The notes under the pieces: model-generated
Database searches by the model: none
What the model saw: the letters and a program-made list of their open reading frames with translations, nothing else
What the model was told of the DNA's origin: nothing
Program-made: the position numbers and the translations under genes
Source of the DNA: SVEL01 sp017381055
GTDB lineage: Bacteria; Bacillota; Clostridia; Lachnospirales; Lachnospiraceae
DNA: 64,000 nt
Reading direction: 5' to 3'
Assembly (NCBI GenBank): GCA_036307185.1
Contig: JAXJYC010000064.1
Span: 1 to 64,000, forward strand
Shown: in pieces, positions 8,981 to 19,363 of the stretch
Layout: each line of letters starts with the position of its first letter
How positions within the stretch are numbered: position 1 is the first letter of the stretch

Positions 8981-9496
8981 TTAATCCAAACAACTATTTC
9001 CATGCATAAAAATAATCTCTTTTTCTACGATAAATTTCTCTTCAGCTGGACGCAATTCAAAAGATGATAATACTGTTGTTCCTACATCACTATCAGATAA
9101 CACTGCTGTTTCTGCAATTTCTTGTCCTAATACTGTTGTTGCATTTTCATCTGCCCCCAACGCAGTGGTCGCATTATCATTCCCTTTCTGGAACATCATT
9201 GTTGAATTACTACCCATCTTAGTTGTAGCCACAGATATTTGTTGTGTAATCCTCTCAGTAGTAAAATCCCTTGAGACTTCTTTTATTTCTCTTTTATAAA
9301 TTACATCTTTAGAATTACTGTCATTTGAAGCTACTTTTCCCTTCATAGCATTAATAGATTTCCTCGCATTTCTACCACTTAAATCTCCGATAATTTTCCT
9401 AATGTTAAATTTATAGAATAAAAAGATAGCTAATGCAAGAAATACTATAGCAAACACATAAGATACGGTAGATAATAATTTATATGTTTCTGCCAT
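8981..9496 (-). CDS. Small membrane protein with four T-T-V-L type repeats
   Basis: The 171-residue protein has one membrane segment (about 10-28), a basic juxtamembrane stretch, and a flexible C-terminal region carrying ATTALG, ATTVLG, ETAVLS and GTTVLS at 10-13-residue spacing. The first Thr of each T-T-x-L has Leu at +3, which suits FHA-domain recognition of phosphothreonine. Its ATG overlaps the kinase stop by one base (TAATG), with GGAGG inside the kinase gene, so it is translationally coupled to the kinase. I infer it is a kinase substrate and docking platform. The similarity of the motifs is seen; phosphorylation is inferred. Confidence 0.65.
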   Translation of the reverse strand: MAETYKLLSTVSYVFAIVFLALAIFLFYKFNIRKIIGDLSGRNARKSINAMKGKVASNDSNSKDVIYKREIKEVSRDFTTERITQQISVATTKMGSNSTMMFQKGNDNATTALGADENATTVLGQEIAETAVLSDSDVGTTVLSSFELRPAEEKFIVEKEIIFMHGNSCLD

Positions 9497-11220
9497 TATT
9501 TTCTACCTCCTACATTCTCATATATGGTATTTATATCCTCTATCTGCGTCACTATATTCATTAGTATCCTATTCTGCTTCTCTTCTGATTTCTGTTGAGT
9601 TACAAGCAATTCTGATGTATTAGTACTAATAATATTCATTATTTCTATAACCTGTTCTTGCTCTATTCCTGTGGCGGCGAAGCCTTTTCTTTGATAATAC
9701 ATCAAATCTGCAACCGCTTCATATACAGTAAGCTTTATATACGGTAAATTATCGTTATCACTATAATCACCATCTAAATTTTCAATGCAAGTCTTAATAG
9801 ATTGAAGAAGTTCTGTATATATCTCTAATGTTGGCTCCTTTGTATTCGCACTATTTGACATATATTCTTTATAGAATTTACAAATTATATAATACGACTC
9901 TGATAAACCATAATTCTCATAAGATGTATTATTCCCTTCCATTATCGATTCAAAAAACGGATATGCTTTTAACGCTCTACTTCTAAATGTTGTATTATCA
10001 TTTTCCATATCAAACAAATACAAATAAGTAATACCCGCAAGATAGTTCATTTCACTATAGCCAACATCACTTATATCAAAATTCTCACTATCCTTATTAC
10101 TAAATGCATCATTATAATATCCTAAGAACTCATTACTTTCTTTGGTATTAAACTGATTATTATCTGTATATGCCTCAAGCATCTTTATATACGCTTCATA
10201 CTTATATGGATATAAAGCTATTGCTTCTTTATAACTCTGAATCTTCTCATAATAATCTGTAGATGTACTAATATTTACTTTTTGATCATAATCCTTATTG
10301 TTTTCAGATGTCGATAATGCACTAAAACCCAATCCACTGGCACACATTATCGCACTCATTGACACTGCACCTATAAATAATCTAAGTTTCTTCTTCTGTT
10401 TCTTTCGATATGATGAATCCATCTCATCATAATGTTCCAGAGCATACATTAACTCATCGCAATTCTGATATCTATCATCCGGATTTAGCTGAGTACATTT
10501 TGTGATAATTGTCTCAAAACCTGATGATAAAGATGGATTCCACTGTCTAATAGGATACATTTGATACGGTGGTTCAGAAGGATTTTGTCCTGTAACCAAG
10601 TGATATAATGTAACCCCTAAACAATATATATCCGTTCTGACATCAGTCTGTCCCATGCCTCCAAACTGCTCTGGTGCAGCATAACCTTTTGTTCCAAGGC
10701 TTACTGTATCCGAAATATTATGCTCCTTAAATTCTCTTGCAATACCAAAATCAATCACCTTAAGTGTTCCTTCTGGCTTAAGCATAACGTTTGCAGGTTT
10801 CATATCTCTATATATAATAGGTGGATTTTGCGAATGCAAATATCTCAAAACATCACACAACTGCTTAGCCCACTTAATAACCTTATCCTGCGGTTGCGCA
10901 CCATCAGATGCTAATATCTTATCTAAGGATTCTCCTTCTATATAATCCATTACGACATAAATCGTCTTGCCACTATCTATAATGTCAACAATTCTTGGCA
11001 AAGATGGATGATCTAATTTCTTCATCATATTTGCCTCAATAAGCAAACTTTGAACTACTATTTCATTATTTTTATCATTTGCAACTTTCTTAATCTCTTT
11101 AACCGCCCACTGTTTATTCAAACGCTTGTCCATAGCTAAATAAACCGTTGACATACCACCTTTTCCAATTTGCTTAAGTACTTCATATTTATTATCAATT
11201 GTAAAACCAAGTTGTGCCAT
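9496..11220 (-). CDS. Transmembrane serine/threonine protein kinase
   Basis: The start at MAQLGFTIDNKY follows AGGAGAAT and gives 574 residues. The kinase domain (about 10-265) has GKGGMSTVY, Lys41, YRDMKPANVML (137-147, Tyr in place of the usual His), DFG (157-159) and APE (182-184), so it should be active. A Lys-rich stretch and one membrane segment (about 280-302) follow. The outer part (about 310-574) is helical and TPR-like, not PASTA repeats, so its ligand is not lipid II fragments as in PrkC. It follows a PP2C phosphatase by 10 bp, and FHA proteins are nearby, making a complete write-erase-read set. Confidence 0.93.
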   Translation of the reverse strand: MAQLGFTIDNKYEVLKQIGKGGMSTVYLAMDKRLNKQWAVKEIKKVANDKNNEIVVQSLLIEANMMKKLDHPSLPRIVDIIDSGKTIYVVMDYIEGESLDKILASDGAQPQDKVIKWAKQLCDVLRYLHSQNPPIIYRDMKPANVMLKPEGTLKVIDFGIAREFKEHNISDTVSLGTKGYAAPEQFGGMGQTDVRTDIYCLGVTLYHLVTGQNPSEPPYQMYPIRQWNPSLSSGFETIITKCTQLNPDDRYQNCDELMYALEHYDEMDSSYRKKQKKKLRLFIGAVSMSAIMCASGLGFSALSTSENNKDYDQKVNISTSTDYYEKIQSYKEAIALYPYKYEAYIKMLEAYTDNNQFNTKESNEFLGYYNDAFSNKDSENFDISDVGYSEMNYLAGITYLYLFDMENDNTTFRSRALKAYPFFESIMEGNNTSYENYGLSESYYIICKFYKEYMSNSANTKEPTLEIYTELLQSIKTCIENLDGDYSDNDNLPYIKLTVYEAVADLMYYQRKGFAATGIEQEQVIEIMNIISTNTSELLVTQQKSEEKQNRILMNIVTQIEDINTIYENVGGRK

Positions 11221-11230
11221 ACTAATTCTC

Positions 11231-11998
11231 CTATACAACCTTAATATATCCAGCTGTAATATTATCTGTCTCATTTCTATCCATATTAAGCTTTATAACA
11301 GAGTTTAACGCATTATTAATATCTGTTTCCGTCTTTAATATAGAAGGATTTAACAACGAGTTCAATTCATCATTGCTTACCATATGTCTTAATCCATCTG
11401 AACATACCAAAAAGCTTTGTCCAGCCTTTACCACACCAATATAAAATTCAATTTCAATATTAGGTGTAGCACCTACACATTGAAGCAAAACATTTCTTCT
11501 TGGATCTAAGATTGCTTGTTCTTCTGTTAAACGTCCCAACTTCACTTCTCTAGCCATAAGAGATTGATCCTCTGTAATCTGTATAATGTCTTCATTTAAC
11601 ATATAAGTTCTAGAATCACCTACATTAACTACCATATATTCACCGTCTACAATCAATATTCCTGTAACTGTCGTTCCTAAATTAACATGATTATCCTGTC
11701 CATACTTATACAATTCTTCATTAGCCTCTTCAAGCAATGTTTTCCAATCATTCTCCACCAATTCCCAGATATTGTCCTCACATACAATATCTGGCATTCG
11801 ATTGTCAGACCATTCTATAAATCTCTGTATTGTCATAGCGCTTGCAATCTCACCTTTTTGAAGACCACCCATACCATCACACAATATAGCTAATGCAATT
11901 GCCTTCTCTTTACACTGTCCTATTCTTATAGACATACTATCCTGATTTACACTTTTAGTCGTACCTATATCTGTAGCTGCACCTACTATAAAACCCAT
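11231..11998 (-). CDS. PP2C-family serine/threonine phosphatase
   Basis: The 255-residue soluble enzyme removes phosphate from Ser/Thr residues and is the natural counterpart of the adjacent kinase. Motifs present are RxN-like KSVNQDS (15-21), DGMGG (41-45) for metal binding, GDSRTYM, VCSDGLRHMV and a C-terminal DNITAGYIKV. These cover the metal-binding aspartates of the PPM family. GAGGTAATG precedes the ATG. It lies between the FHA protein and the kinase with gaps of only 10-11 bp. Confidence 0.95.
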   Translation of the reverse strand: MGFIVGAATDIGTTKSVNQDSMSIRIGQCKEKAIALAILCDGMGGLQKGEIASAMTIQRFIEWSDNRMPDIVCEDNIWELVENDWKTLLEEANEELYKYGQDNHVNLGTTVTGILIVDGEYMVVNVGDSRTYMLNEDIIQITEDQSLMAREVKLGRLTEEQAILDPRRNVLLQCVGATPNIEIEFYIGVVKAGQSFLVCSDGLRHMVSNDELNSLLNPSILKTETDINNALNSVIKLNMDRNETDNITAGYIKVV

Positions 11999-12009
11999 AT
12001 CATTACCTC

Positions 12010-13194
12010 TTAAACTAAAAATTCATATTCTTCATTAGCAAATCTTATCTTCTGGCCACTTGCAATTTCAACTTCGACATTTGAAGAAATTCTTACACCA
12101 TCAATATATGTACCATTTGTAGATGTGTTATCTGTAATGTAATACTTTCCATTTTTTGTAATAATACATGCATGATTTCGACTAATTGCTGTATTTCCTG
12201 AAACTACATAATTAGCTGATGTAGATTGACCTACTACAAACTTATCTGTATTTATGTCTATTCTTTCACCATTGCTTTTTCTAATTATATGAGGATAAAC
12301 AACAACTCCAAGCTCCTGCGGAGAAAGTACAGTTGTTCCACATTCTGCAACTCCAAGTACCGTTGTTCCAGCTGAAACGGCAGAAGTAACCTGTGACACT
12401 TGTTGCACTTGCGGCATAATCTGCTCTCGTAACATCATTTGCATTTGCGATACTGGTTGCATCTGTTGCATTACCTTTAAATCTTCCTCTTCACCGTATG
12501 AAATCACTAATTTTTCACCACAGTTCTCACAAAAACATCCTTGCGTTAAATATTTTTGATTACATTTAACACATATTTTTGATTCCTTATTTAATATCTT
12601 AGATGGATGTGCAATATTTATCTCTAAATCTTTTTGAATTTCATTTGTCCCTCTCATCCTTCTAATAAATGTTTCTAAATCTTCTATAGAAAAATTTGGA
12701 CAACTGCTAAAATATGCCATATATTGCGATACATAAGTACAATCCTCATACTGATTAAAAACTGTATTATATGGAATAGATACAAGCAATTTCAACAATT
12801 CATATTCTCGAAAACTATTATATATTGGCAAATAAATATATATAATTTCCTTTGTCTTTGGATCAATAAACATATAATCAATATTCAAAAGAAAATTAGC
12901 ATTGTTTAACATGTTTTCTTGTGATTTCTTCATCATATCTAAAATAGATAACACAATCCTAATAAATTCTTCCTTAGATATAACTGTTTGCAAATGTTCT
13001 CTTAAAGGTTTTACATCAGTCACTCTATACATCAATTCGGGTTTTCTGCCTGCAACTATATAAGGTGAAATCAGATTTTCTATTACTCCTCTACCTAGCA
13101 GCTCAATCTCATACTGATTGAGCTGCTGGCCTGAAATAATTTTTGTCTGTACATATACCTCGTTTCTTTTTTTTACTATCTTAATTTTATTCAT
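12010..13194 (-). CDS. FHA protein with DUF6382-like N-terminus and zinc ribbon
   Basis: The 394-residue protein has an N-terminal alpha/beta domain (about 1-180) of the kind annotated as DUF6382, a Cys4 zinc ribbon (CVKC...CENC, about 205-225), a Gln/Met-rich linker, two copies of G-T-T-V-L (about 276-292) and a C-terminal FHA domain (about 303-394) with VVGQS, SRNHA and DNTSTNGTYIDG. FHA domains bind phosphothreonine. The TTVL motifs may be phosphorylated and bound by its own or another FHA domain. A close homologue is encoded at 21677-22897. AAAGGATG precedes the ATG. Confidence 0.85.
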   Translation of the reverse strand: MNKIKIVKKRNEVYVQTKIISGQQLNQYEIELLGRGVIENLISPYIVAGRKPELMYRVTDVKPLREHLQTVISKEEFIRIVLSILDMMKKSQENMLNNANFLLNIDYMFIDPKTKEIIYIYLPIYNSFREYELLKLLVSIPYNTVFNQYEDCTYVSQYMAYFSSCPNFSIEDLETFIRRMRGTNEIQKDLEINIAHPSKILNKESKICVKCNQKYLTQGCFCENCGEKLVISYGEEEDLKVMQQMQPVSQMQMMLREQIMPQVQQVSQVTSAVSAGTTVLGVAECGTTVLSPQELGVVVYPHIIRKSNGERIDINTDKFVVGQSTSANYVVSGNTAISRNHACIITKNGKYYITDNTSTNGTYIDGVRISSNVEVEIASGQKIRFANEEYEFLV

Positions 13195-13236
13195 ATGTGC
13201 ATCCTTTCGAACCCGTAACCATTATGTAATAGTTTA

Positions 13237-16200
13237 CTATCTTGTTCTTCGTTTTCTAAATACTATCAATGCTGTTACACCTATTATTGCTACTACCACC
13301 ATAGCTATAGAACTATAGAAAACAGTCTTATTAGCATACCATCTGATTAATATATTTGTAGATACTGTCACCGTATCACAAAAATTTACTATCTTTCCAG
13401 AATTGATATCTTCTAAATTATCGCTGTCTACGGCATTACCTGCTATATCTATAACCTGGAAACTTATATGTTGCTCCATACCCTCTTCTACTACAAATGA
13501 ACCTACATATACCGTATTATCTTCTCCAAAGTCTGTTATAGACTGAATCATATTTCCATTCAAAAATACTCTTACTTCGCTAATTCCTACTGCATCAAAT
13601 ACTTCATAACTAACTGTAATACTATTTGCATTATATGCAGTCTTTGACAAGCCTGTAATCTTTACCACTTCTGGTTTTGTAGTATCTACTGAAAATCTAA
13701 TACTTAAGCTATCATAAGTTATATTCTCTGAATTATTTCCTGCCTCATCCTTAGATGATACAGTTACAACATATAAACCATCATTTTTAAAGTTCTCTTT
13801 AGATATAACGTATTCATACTGATACCAACCACTTTCTCCAATCATGTTTTCAGTAGTCGCTTCTGTCTTGGCTACATATACCTCATCAACCAAAGCACCA
13901 TCTCTTGTAATTGTTATATCAATAGAATCCTCAACAAGTCTATTTGCATTATACTCAATTAACTTAAGATCGTTTGTAACTTCTGTCTTAACCGAACCTA
14001 TAAGTGCAATTAAATTCTCATCGAATGTATATACCGAACCAAATCTATTAACTGAGAAATTAATTACTTTTTCACTTATTCTACCCGACTTATCTGCAGC
14101 AGTAACTGTAAGTGTATAGATACCATCATTATCCTGAATCATATCAAATGTATTGCTTATGCTTTTAACACCATTCTCTATATTTCCAAACTCATCAATA
14201 TATGTTTTTGTTACATTAACAGCCTTTGTACTATTTACACCAAACTTGCTTCCATCAAACTTAACACCATTCTTTGTAAGTGTAACTGAATAATTACCAT
14301 CAAAATAATTATCTGTAATTTCAATAGATGGTACAAACGCTCCCTTATATGCCGCACCATTCTCAACGCCCGATATACTAATTGATGGTGATGTATTATC
14401 CACTGTAAATATAACTGTTCTTGTCAAAGCTACATTTCCAGCTGCATCTACGGCATCAATCTTTATTGTATATGTACCTTCTTCCGAGAAATTCTGTGTA
14501 AGTGACGAATTCTTTCCTGTCTTATTAAATATCTGGCTATTAATAACTGTTTTTTCGCCATTTAATTCCCTTTCGATAGATATTACAACATTCATATCCG
14601 CAAAGTTTGACTCTTCTACACTAAGTGTAACATCTCTTCCTTCTGTATAGTAACTATTTTCAACAACTCCTGTTATGTCCGCAAGAGGTGCTGTATTATC
14701 CACTACAAATGTAATAGTCTTCTCTATTGCTTTATTACCTGCTGCATCCTCTGCTTTTACAACTACTGTATATGCACCATCTTCACCAAATACATATGTC
14801 TTTGAACTTTTATATGAATTAGATATAAATTTGTCTACCGCATAGTCAGTTGTAATTCCATCTAAAGTCTTCTTTACACTAACAGTAACATCATTACCTA
14901 TTGAGCTAAAATGCTTCTCGAATATTTCGACATTAACAGTTGCCACTCCTGTATTAACACTACCATCGACTACACCTGTAATATCTGAAATGACCGGTGC
15001 AATTGTATCAATATAAACTGTTCTATTATCTGTATTTTTATTTCCAGCATTGTCTGTAACTTCAATAAATATAGTATATGAACCATCTTCTTTAATAACA
15101 CTATCAATCCATGCCTTATTTATATTTACTTCATATGAATCAGTAGTATTTATATTTGTTTTGTAACTCTTCTTATCATATTCTACACCATTAACCGTAA
15201 TCTTTACATCTGCTATGCCTGATGAAATAACACCATTTCTCACATCAGATAAATTTAATGTATATCCGACTTCTTTATTAAACCAATTACCCTTGTCAGT
15301 AGCTCTTAAATTATCAAATTTAATTACTGGCATAGTATCCTCAACCATCACATAACTTGACTTAAATGGTATATTACCTTCATTATCCTTAATAGTATTT
15401 AAAATGTACTCTTTTTCATTATTAACATAATCTGATAATATAAGCTTAACTTCACCTTCTGAGTATAAATCTATATTTACATATAATTTACCCTCTGAAA
15501 CTGACACATTATATTTCTGGCTTCCAATCACTACTACGGCAGAATTAATACCAACTATGTTATCTTCAACATCAAATATATATGTTACCTTCTTGTTGTA
15601 AAAGTTACCATAACTGGTGATATTCACTTTTCCAGATGAATTTGATTCATCAAACGTAACTGTTGGAGCTTCTTTATCTATGTATATTATTTTTGTTACT
15701 TCTTCCTCATTTAGATTTCCTGCTTTATCTTTAATATTTTTCACCGAAATAACTACTTCACCATTTTGTTTATTAGTAGGCACTTCAAAAGTACTATTAT
15801 CTGTTATATGATAATAAGCCCCATCAACATATACATCAAAAGACTCTATACCAGAAGCTAATTTATTATCTAATCCTTCTTTGACATCTGAAGTATTAAT
15901 TGAAATAATTACATTTTCAGAATAATATTCCACATTTTCCTTATCAACAAAACTATGTGTTCCTGCTCCTGGTAACACATTAATTGTAGCACTAGGTTCG
16001 ACCTTATCTATAAGAATTGTTCCAACCTCAAATACATCGGATGTATTATTTGCCAAATCTTTGACTACAATTTTAACATCCTCATATAATGTAGATACAT
16101 TACTTTCATTAATAACTATCGAACATGTTCCATATCCATTTTCATCTTTTACAATTCTAACATCTCCGCCAAGTTGATTTTCACCAACAAATAATTGCGC

Positions 16201-18342
16201 ACTGTAAAGATTATCTTCATAATCATATGCTGAAATATCTAGCGTTACAGAATCATTGCTATATATGTTTCCATTTGCAACTATCGATTTCTCTCCACAA
16301 TTCACACTCTTAATTTCAGGATTATTCTCATCAACGCCGAAGTATAGACGCGTTGTTACAGTATTCAAATTAATACTATGAAATGCAAATATCTTATACT
16401 CTCTATTATACTGTCCATTATCAAATGTATTTATTTCAAGTATTTCCTTATATATATCCCCACTTCCAACACTATAACGATACAGTTCAACATCTCCGTC
16501 CATATATACTTTTCCAGTTGCAATCACTTTATCAACATTATTATCTTTCCATAAAGAACCATCTGCTCCTTCATGTAGACCTTCAACAATGTAATACTCT
16601 CCGTCCTCATTATTTGTTTTTGTACTCTCTAACCTAAAAATAAAATATTTATTTATTGTTTTAATTTTATTATGTGTTATAGATATCTTTACTTTATAAT
16701 CTTTATTTCTTTCAATATCTTCTACATTTGTTATATATTTTCCGTCAAAAGTTAATCCTTCCGCCGAAAAATAAGGAATATAATCTGTAATCTGAGTATG
16801 TGAAAACATTGACTCTACATCTGCTGTTATATCGATGTAAATCTTCCCGTTTACGTCAATATCCGATTCATCAAGATTATCAATATAAGTAATAACTGTA
16901 CTTTCATCATCACTTATTGGTATATGTACATTATCTTTAATAATGATTATATCCGCACTTGCATCTGTTTTTATAGGATATACTTTTACGACAAAGTCTT
17001 GCACGTCATAATATTGCCCCTCATTAGCTCTCCTAGCTGATAATCTTATAGTTACATACCCTGAATCTAAGCTTTTATTTACAGTATAAGTCTCCGTATC
17101 CTCATTATAATTAAGAACTTCACTATCACCTTCAATTTGTCTAACAATATCATATTTGTCGCTGTTATTAACTTCTAATTTAAAGGAATCGAACACACGC
17201 AAAGTAAGATTTTGTCCATTTACAACATCTGTACCATATTCTTTGCCCGTTTCCTTAAAAGTTACATTAAGCTGTTCTTGCGTTGGAACAAATTTAAGCA
17301 AATATGATGCTTTAGCCTTTGTAGCTTTACACTCCGCTATTACTCTTACTGTTCCTACGTCATTTGCAATTACATTTCCTGTAACTTGATTTATAGAAAA
17401 ATTATCTATAGTACCTTCTACTAGCTCTATTGAATACTCCAATTCTTGAGAATATAAGGCCGTTACATTTAATCTATACTCTCGATTGTTTGGAGTTATA
17501 GTTTTTACCACAGTATCAACTATATTTCCTTCTTTTAAAGTAACTTGAATACTACTATCATGCGTATCGATGCTATCACTTGAGAATTTCAATTCATTAT
17601 TAATCTTTATATTAACATATGTTACATTAAACTCATCTGTGTCATACTCAGGTGTTATCTTTACTATAACTTCACCTGGTTTATTAAATCTTAGATTATA
17701 TTTATTATTATTAGAATCAATTGTTGCCTCATTTGTGCTTGTTTCTATGTCACACAGTACGCCACTTTCTAGTTGTAATGAGAGTTTCTGTTCACTTACA
17801 TTATAACTTTTCTCTATTATATATTTACCTTCTTTAATATCGAATTTATCTATATAATTAGTAATCTTAGCATACAACTGCAATTCAGCAGAATATTCAC
17901 CTGCAACAGCAACAGAATCTAGCACACAACTATGCTGCATGTTATCCTGCTCATATACAATAAGCTCCAGCTCTTCCGCACCTTGCTCCTTTGTTATAGT
18001 AAGCGGAAAATAGTTGCTTTCTTGAACAATAGTAATATCTTGTTCTGTGATATTATCCGTAAAATCACAAGAAATAACCGTTCCCTCAGTATCCCCTTCT
18101 GGATCAACAAAAATATATTCATCATTTCTTGTAATAGTATAACCATCGTTCACTTCAAATGTTGCGTTATTTACAGGATTTCCATCATGACCTATAACCT
18201 GAACTAAAATATCTATTGTTTCTATATCTTGACTTTCTTCACCTACAACTTTTACTAATCCAACTGGCAGATTAACAAATACTAATATTATAGATAATAC
18301 TAACGCTACTACTTTTTTTATATTAATTACGCACTTTTTCAT
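13237..18342 (-). CDS. Giant Ig-like repeat surface protein, membrane-anchored
   Basis: This 1701-residue protein has a signal peptide (about 1-33), a long beta-rich outer region and a C-terminal membrane anchor with RKRRTR (about 1675-1701). No LPxTG sorting signal is present. The second half carries tandem Ig-like repeats of about 90-100 residues marked by D-x-T-A-P at their starts (IDTIAPVI, VDNTAPLAD, VDNTSPSIS, VDTTKPEV) and D-A-A-G-N near their ends. Such repeats are used for adhesion or to span the wall. GGAGG precedes the ATG. It lies inside the T7SS/kinase operon, 42 bp before the FHA gene, so a link to the secretion apparatus is possible but unproven. Confidence 0.85.
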   Translation of the reverse strand: MKKCVINIKKVVALVLSIILVFVNLPVGLVKVVGEESQDIETIDILVQVIGHDGNPVNNATFEVNDGYTITRNDEYIFVDPEGDTEGTVISCDFTDNITEQDITIVQESNYFPLTITKEQGAEELELIVYEQDNMQHSCVLDSVAVAGEYSAELQLYAKITNYIDKFDIKEGKYIIEKSYNVSEQKLSLQLESGVLCDIETSTNEATIDSNNNKYNLRFNKPGEVIVKITPEYDTDEFNVTYVNIKINNELKFSSDSIDTHDSSIQVTLKEGNIVDTVVKTITPNNREYRLNVTALYSQELEYSIELVEGTIDNFSINQVTGNVIANDVGTVRVIAECKATKAKASYLLKFVPTQEQLNVTFKETGKEYGTDVVNGQNLTLRVFDSFKLEVNNSDKYDIVRQIEGDSEVLNYNEDTETYTVNKSLDSGYVTIRLSARRANEGQYYDVQDFVVKVYPIKTDASADIIIIKDNVHIPISDDESTVITYIDNLDESDIDVNGKIYIDITADVESMFSHTQITDYIPYFSAEGLTFDGKYITNVEDIERNKDYKVKISITHNKIKTINKYFIFRLESTKTNNEDGEYYIVEGLHEGADGSLWKDNNVDKVIATGKVYMDGDVELYRYSVGSGDIYKEILEINTFDNGQYNREYKIFAFHSINLNTVTTRLYFGVDENNPEIKSVNCGEKSIVANGNIYSNDSVTLDISAYDYEDNLYSAQLFVGENQLGGDVRIVKDENGYGTCSIVINESNVSTLYEDVKIVVKDLANNTSDVFEVGTILIDKVEPSATINVLPGAGTHSFVDKENVEYYSENVIISINTSDVKEGLDNKLASGIESFDVYVDGAYYHITDNSTFEVPTNKQNGEVVISVKNIKDKAGNLNEEEVTKIIYIDKEAPTVTFDESNSSGKVNITSYGNFYNKKVTYIFDVEDNIVGINSAVVVIGSQKYNVSVSEGKLYVNIDLYSEGEVKLILSDYVNNEKEYILNTIKDNEGNIPFKSSYVMVEDTMPVIKFDNLRATDKGNWFNKEVGYTLNLSDVRNGVISSGIADVKITVNGVEYDKKSYKTNINTTDSYEVNINKAWIDSVIKEDGSYTIFIEVTDNAGNKNTDNRTVYIDTIAPVISDITGVVDGSVNTGVATVNVEIFEKHFSSIGNDVTVSVKKTLDGITTDYAVDKFISNSYKSSKTYVFGEDGAYTVVVKAEDAAGNKAIEKTITFVVDNTAPLADITGVVENSYYTEGRDVTLSVEESNFADMNVVISIERELNGEKTVINSQIFNKTGKNSSLTQNFSEEGTYTIKIDAVDAAGNVALTRTVIFTVDNTSPSISISGVENGAAYKGAFVPSIEITDNYFDGNYSVTLTKNGVKFDGSKFGVNSTKAVNVTKTYIDEFGNIENGVKSISNTFDMIQDNDGIYTLTVTAADKSGRISEKVINFSVNRFGSVYTFDENLIALIGSVKTEVTNDLKLIEYNANRLVEDSIDITITRDGALVDEVYVAKTEATTENMIGESGWYQYEYVISKENFKNDGLYVVTVSSKDEAGNNSENITYDSLSIRFSVDTTKPEVVKITGLSKTAYNANSITVSYEVFDAVGISEVRVFLNGNMIQSITDFGEDNTVYVGSFVVEEGMEQHISFQVIDIAGNAVDSDNLEDINSGKIVNFCDTVTVSTNILIRWYANKTVFYSSIAMVVVAIIGVTALIVFRKRRTR

Positions 18343-18365
18343 AATTCCTCCATGTTGCCAAATTT

Positions 18366-19265
18366 CTATGGACTAATGAGATTGCTTTCTATATGATTAA
18401 CTATACGTTCTATAGAAATTAAACCTAGCTTTCCATTATAATCTCCTCCATATAGCACAAATCTTATAAATATATTATTTTTTACACCATAATCTTTAGC
18501 GTGATATTTATACAAAATAGATTTATTTCCATCTCTGCTAAATGTATACATCGGTTTTCCATATATTTTTATTATATCCTCCTCTGTGCTTCCGGAGCTA
18601 TCATTAGAACAATATAAATATATTTCATTACCTAAGGCATTTTGTGAAACCACTCCATTTTCGCCTACAGTATACGGAACTGTAAAACCACCAAAATTAT
18701 CATCTCCATTACAATCGCTACGCATCTCTTCCCATGTCTCCGGTATTGTATACACCCCAGCAACTAGTCGTTGTAGCGTCAGCGTCTCTAAAATCACTCC
18801 GTTAGCCCCTCTTGGCGGTTGAGTTGTTTCTTCTTCCGTTGTTGTTTGTTTTGTTGTCGTTGGTTTTACGGTCTTCGTTGGCTTCGCAGTCGTTGTCTGT
18901 TTTTGTGTTGTTTTTGATTCTGTCGTTATTATTTTAGCTGTGGTTGTTTGTGGTTCTGTAGTACTTTCAACTGTAGAACTGTCACTTGAATCCATCACTA
19001 AACTTGTTGTTAATTCCTCCTCTGAAACTATTTCTGAGTTGTTTAATTCTTCCTTAGACAGACCTTCTTCTGTAGTTTCTTTAATACTTTCCGTCTTCAC
19101 TCCTATTGTTGTGCTTTGTTCATAACTTGACGTACTATTTTCACTTTCATTTTTTCCCTTACGCGACATCAGAAAAAAAATTAATCCTATAGCAACTGCA
19201 ACCACTGAAACAAAAACCATTATTTTTACCATAAGATAATTGTTCTTAGACAAAACTTCTTTCAT
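18366..19265 (-). CDS. Membrane-anchored protein with Thr-rich stalk and small outer domain
   Basis: The 299-residue protein has one membrane segment (about 13-33), a Ser/Thr/Glu-rich stalk (about 38-148) with many TTTK and TTE repeats, then PPRGANGV and a compact domain of about 145 residues containing two Cys and several aromatic residues. The stalk suggests export across a thick wall and possibly glycosylation. I do not recognise the end domain. It sits 23 bp before the giant Ig-like gene and about 100 bp after the lipase gene. Confidence 0.6.
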   Translation of the reverse strand: MKEVLSKNNYLMVKIMVFVSVVAVAIGLIFFLMSRKGKNESENSTSSYEQSTTIGVKTESIKETTEEGLSKEELNNSEIVSEEELTTSLVMDSSDSSTVESTTEPQTTTAKIITTESKTTQKQTTTAKPTKTVKPTTTKQTTTEEETTQPPRGANGVILETLTLQRLVAGVYTIPETWEEMRSDCNGDDNFGGFTVPYTVGENGVVSQNALGNEIYLYCSNDSSGSTEEDIIKIYGKPMYTFSRDGNKSILYKYHAKDYGVKNNIFIRFVLYGGDYNGKLGLISIERIVNHIESNLISP

Positions 19266-19363
19266 TTTCCTATTCCATCTCTTTCATTTAATAAGCTCAA
19301 TTTCATTATGCTATTTCTTTACCCTAGATACTATCACAATTTCACAAATGCAAATAATATTTC

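Noticed and set aside
9496..11220. PrkC/PknB kinase with PASTA domains
   Set aside because: The outer part is helical and TPR-like without PASTA pattern.
13237..18342. LPxTG sortase substrate
   Set aside because: The C-terminus has a membrane segment and basic tail but no LPxTG-like pentapeptide before it.
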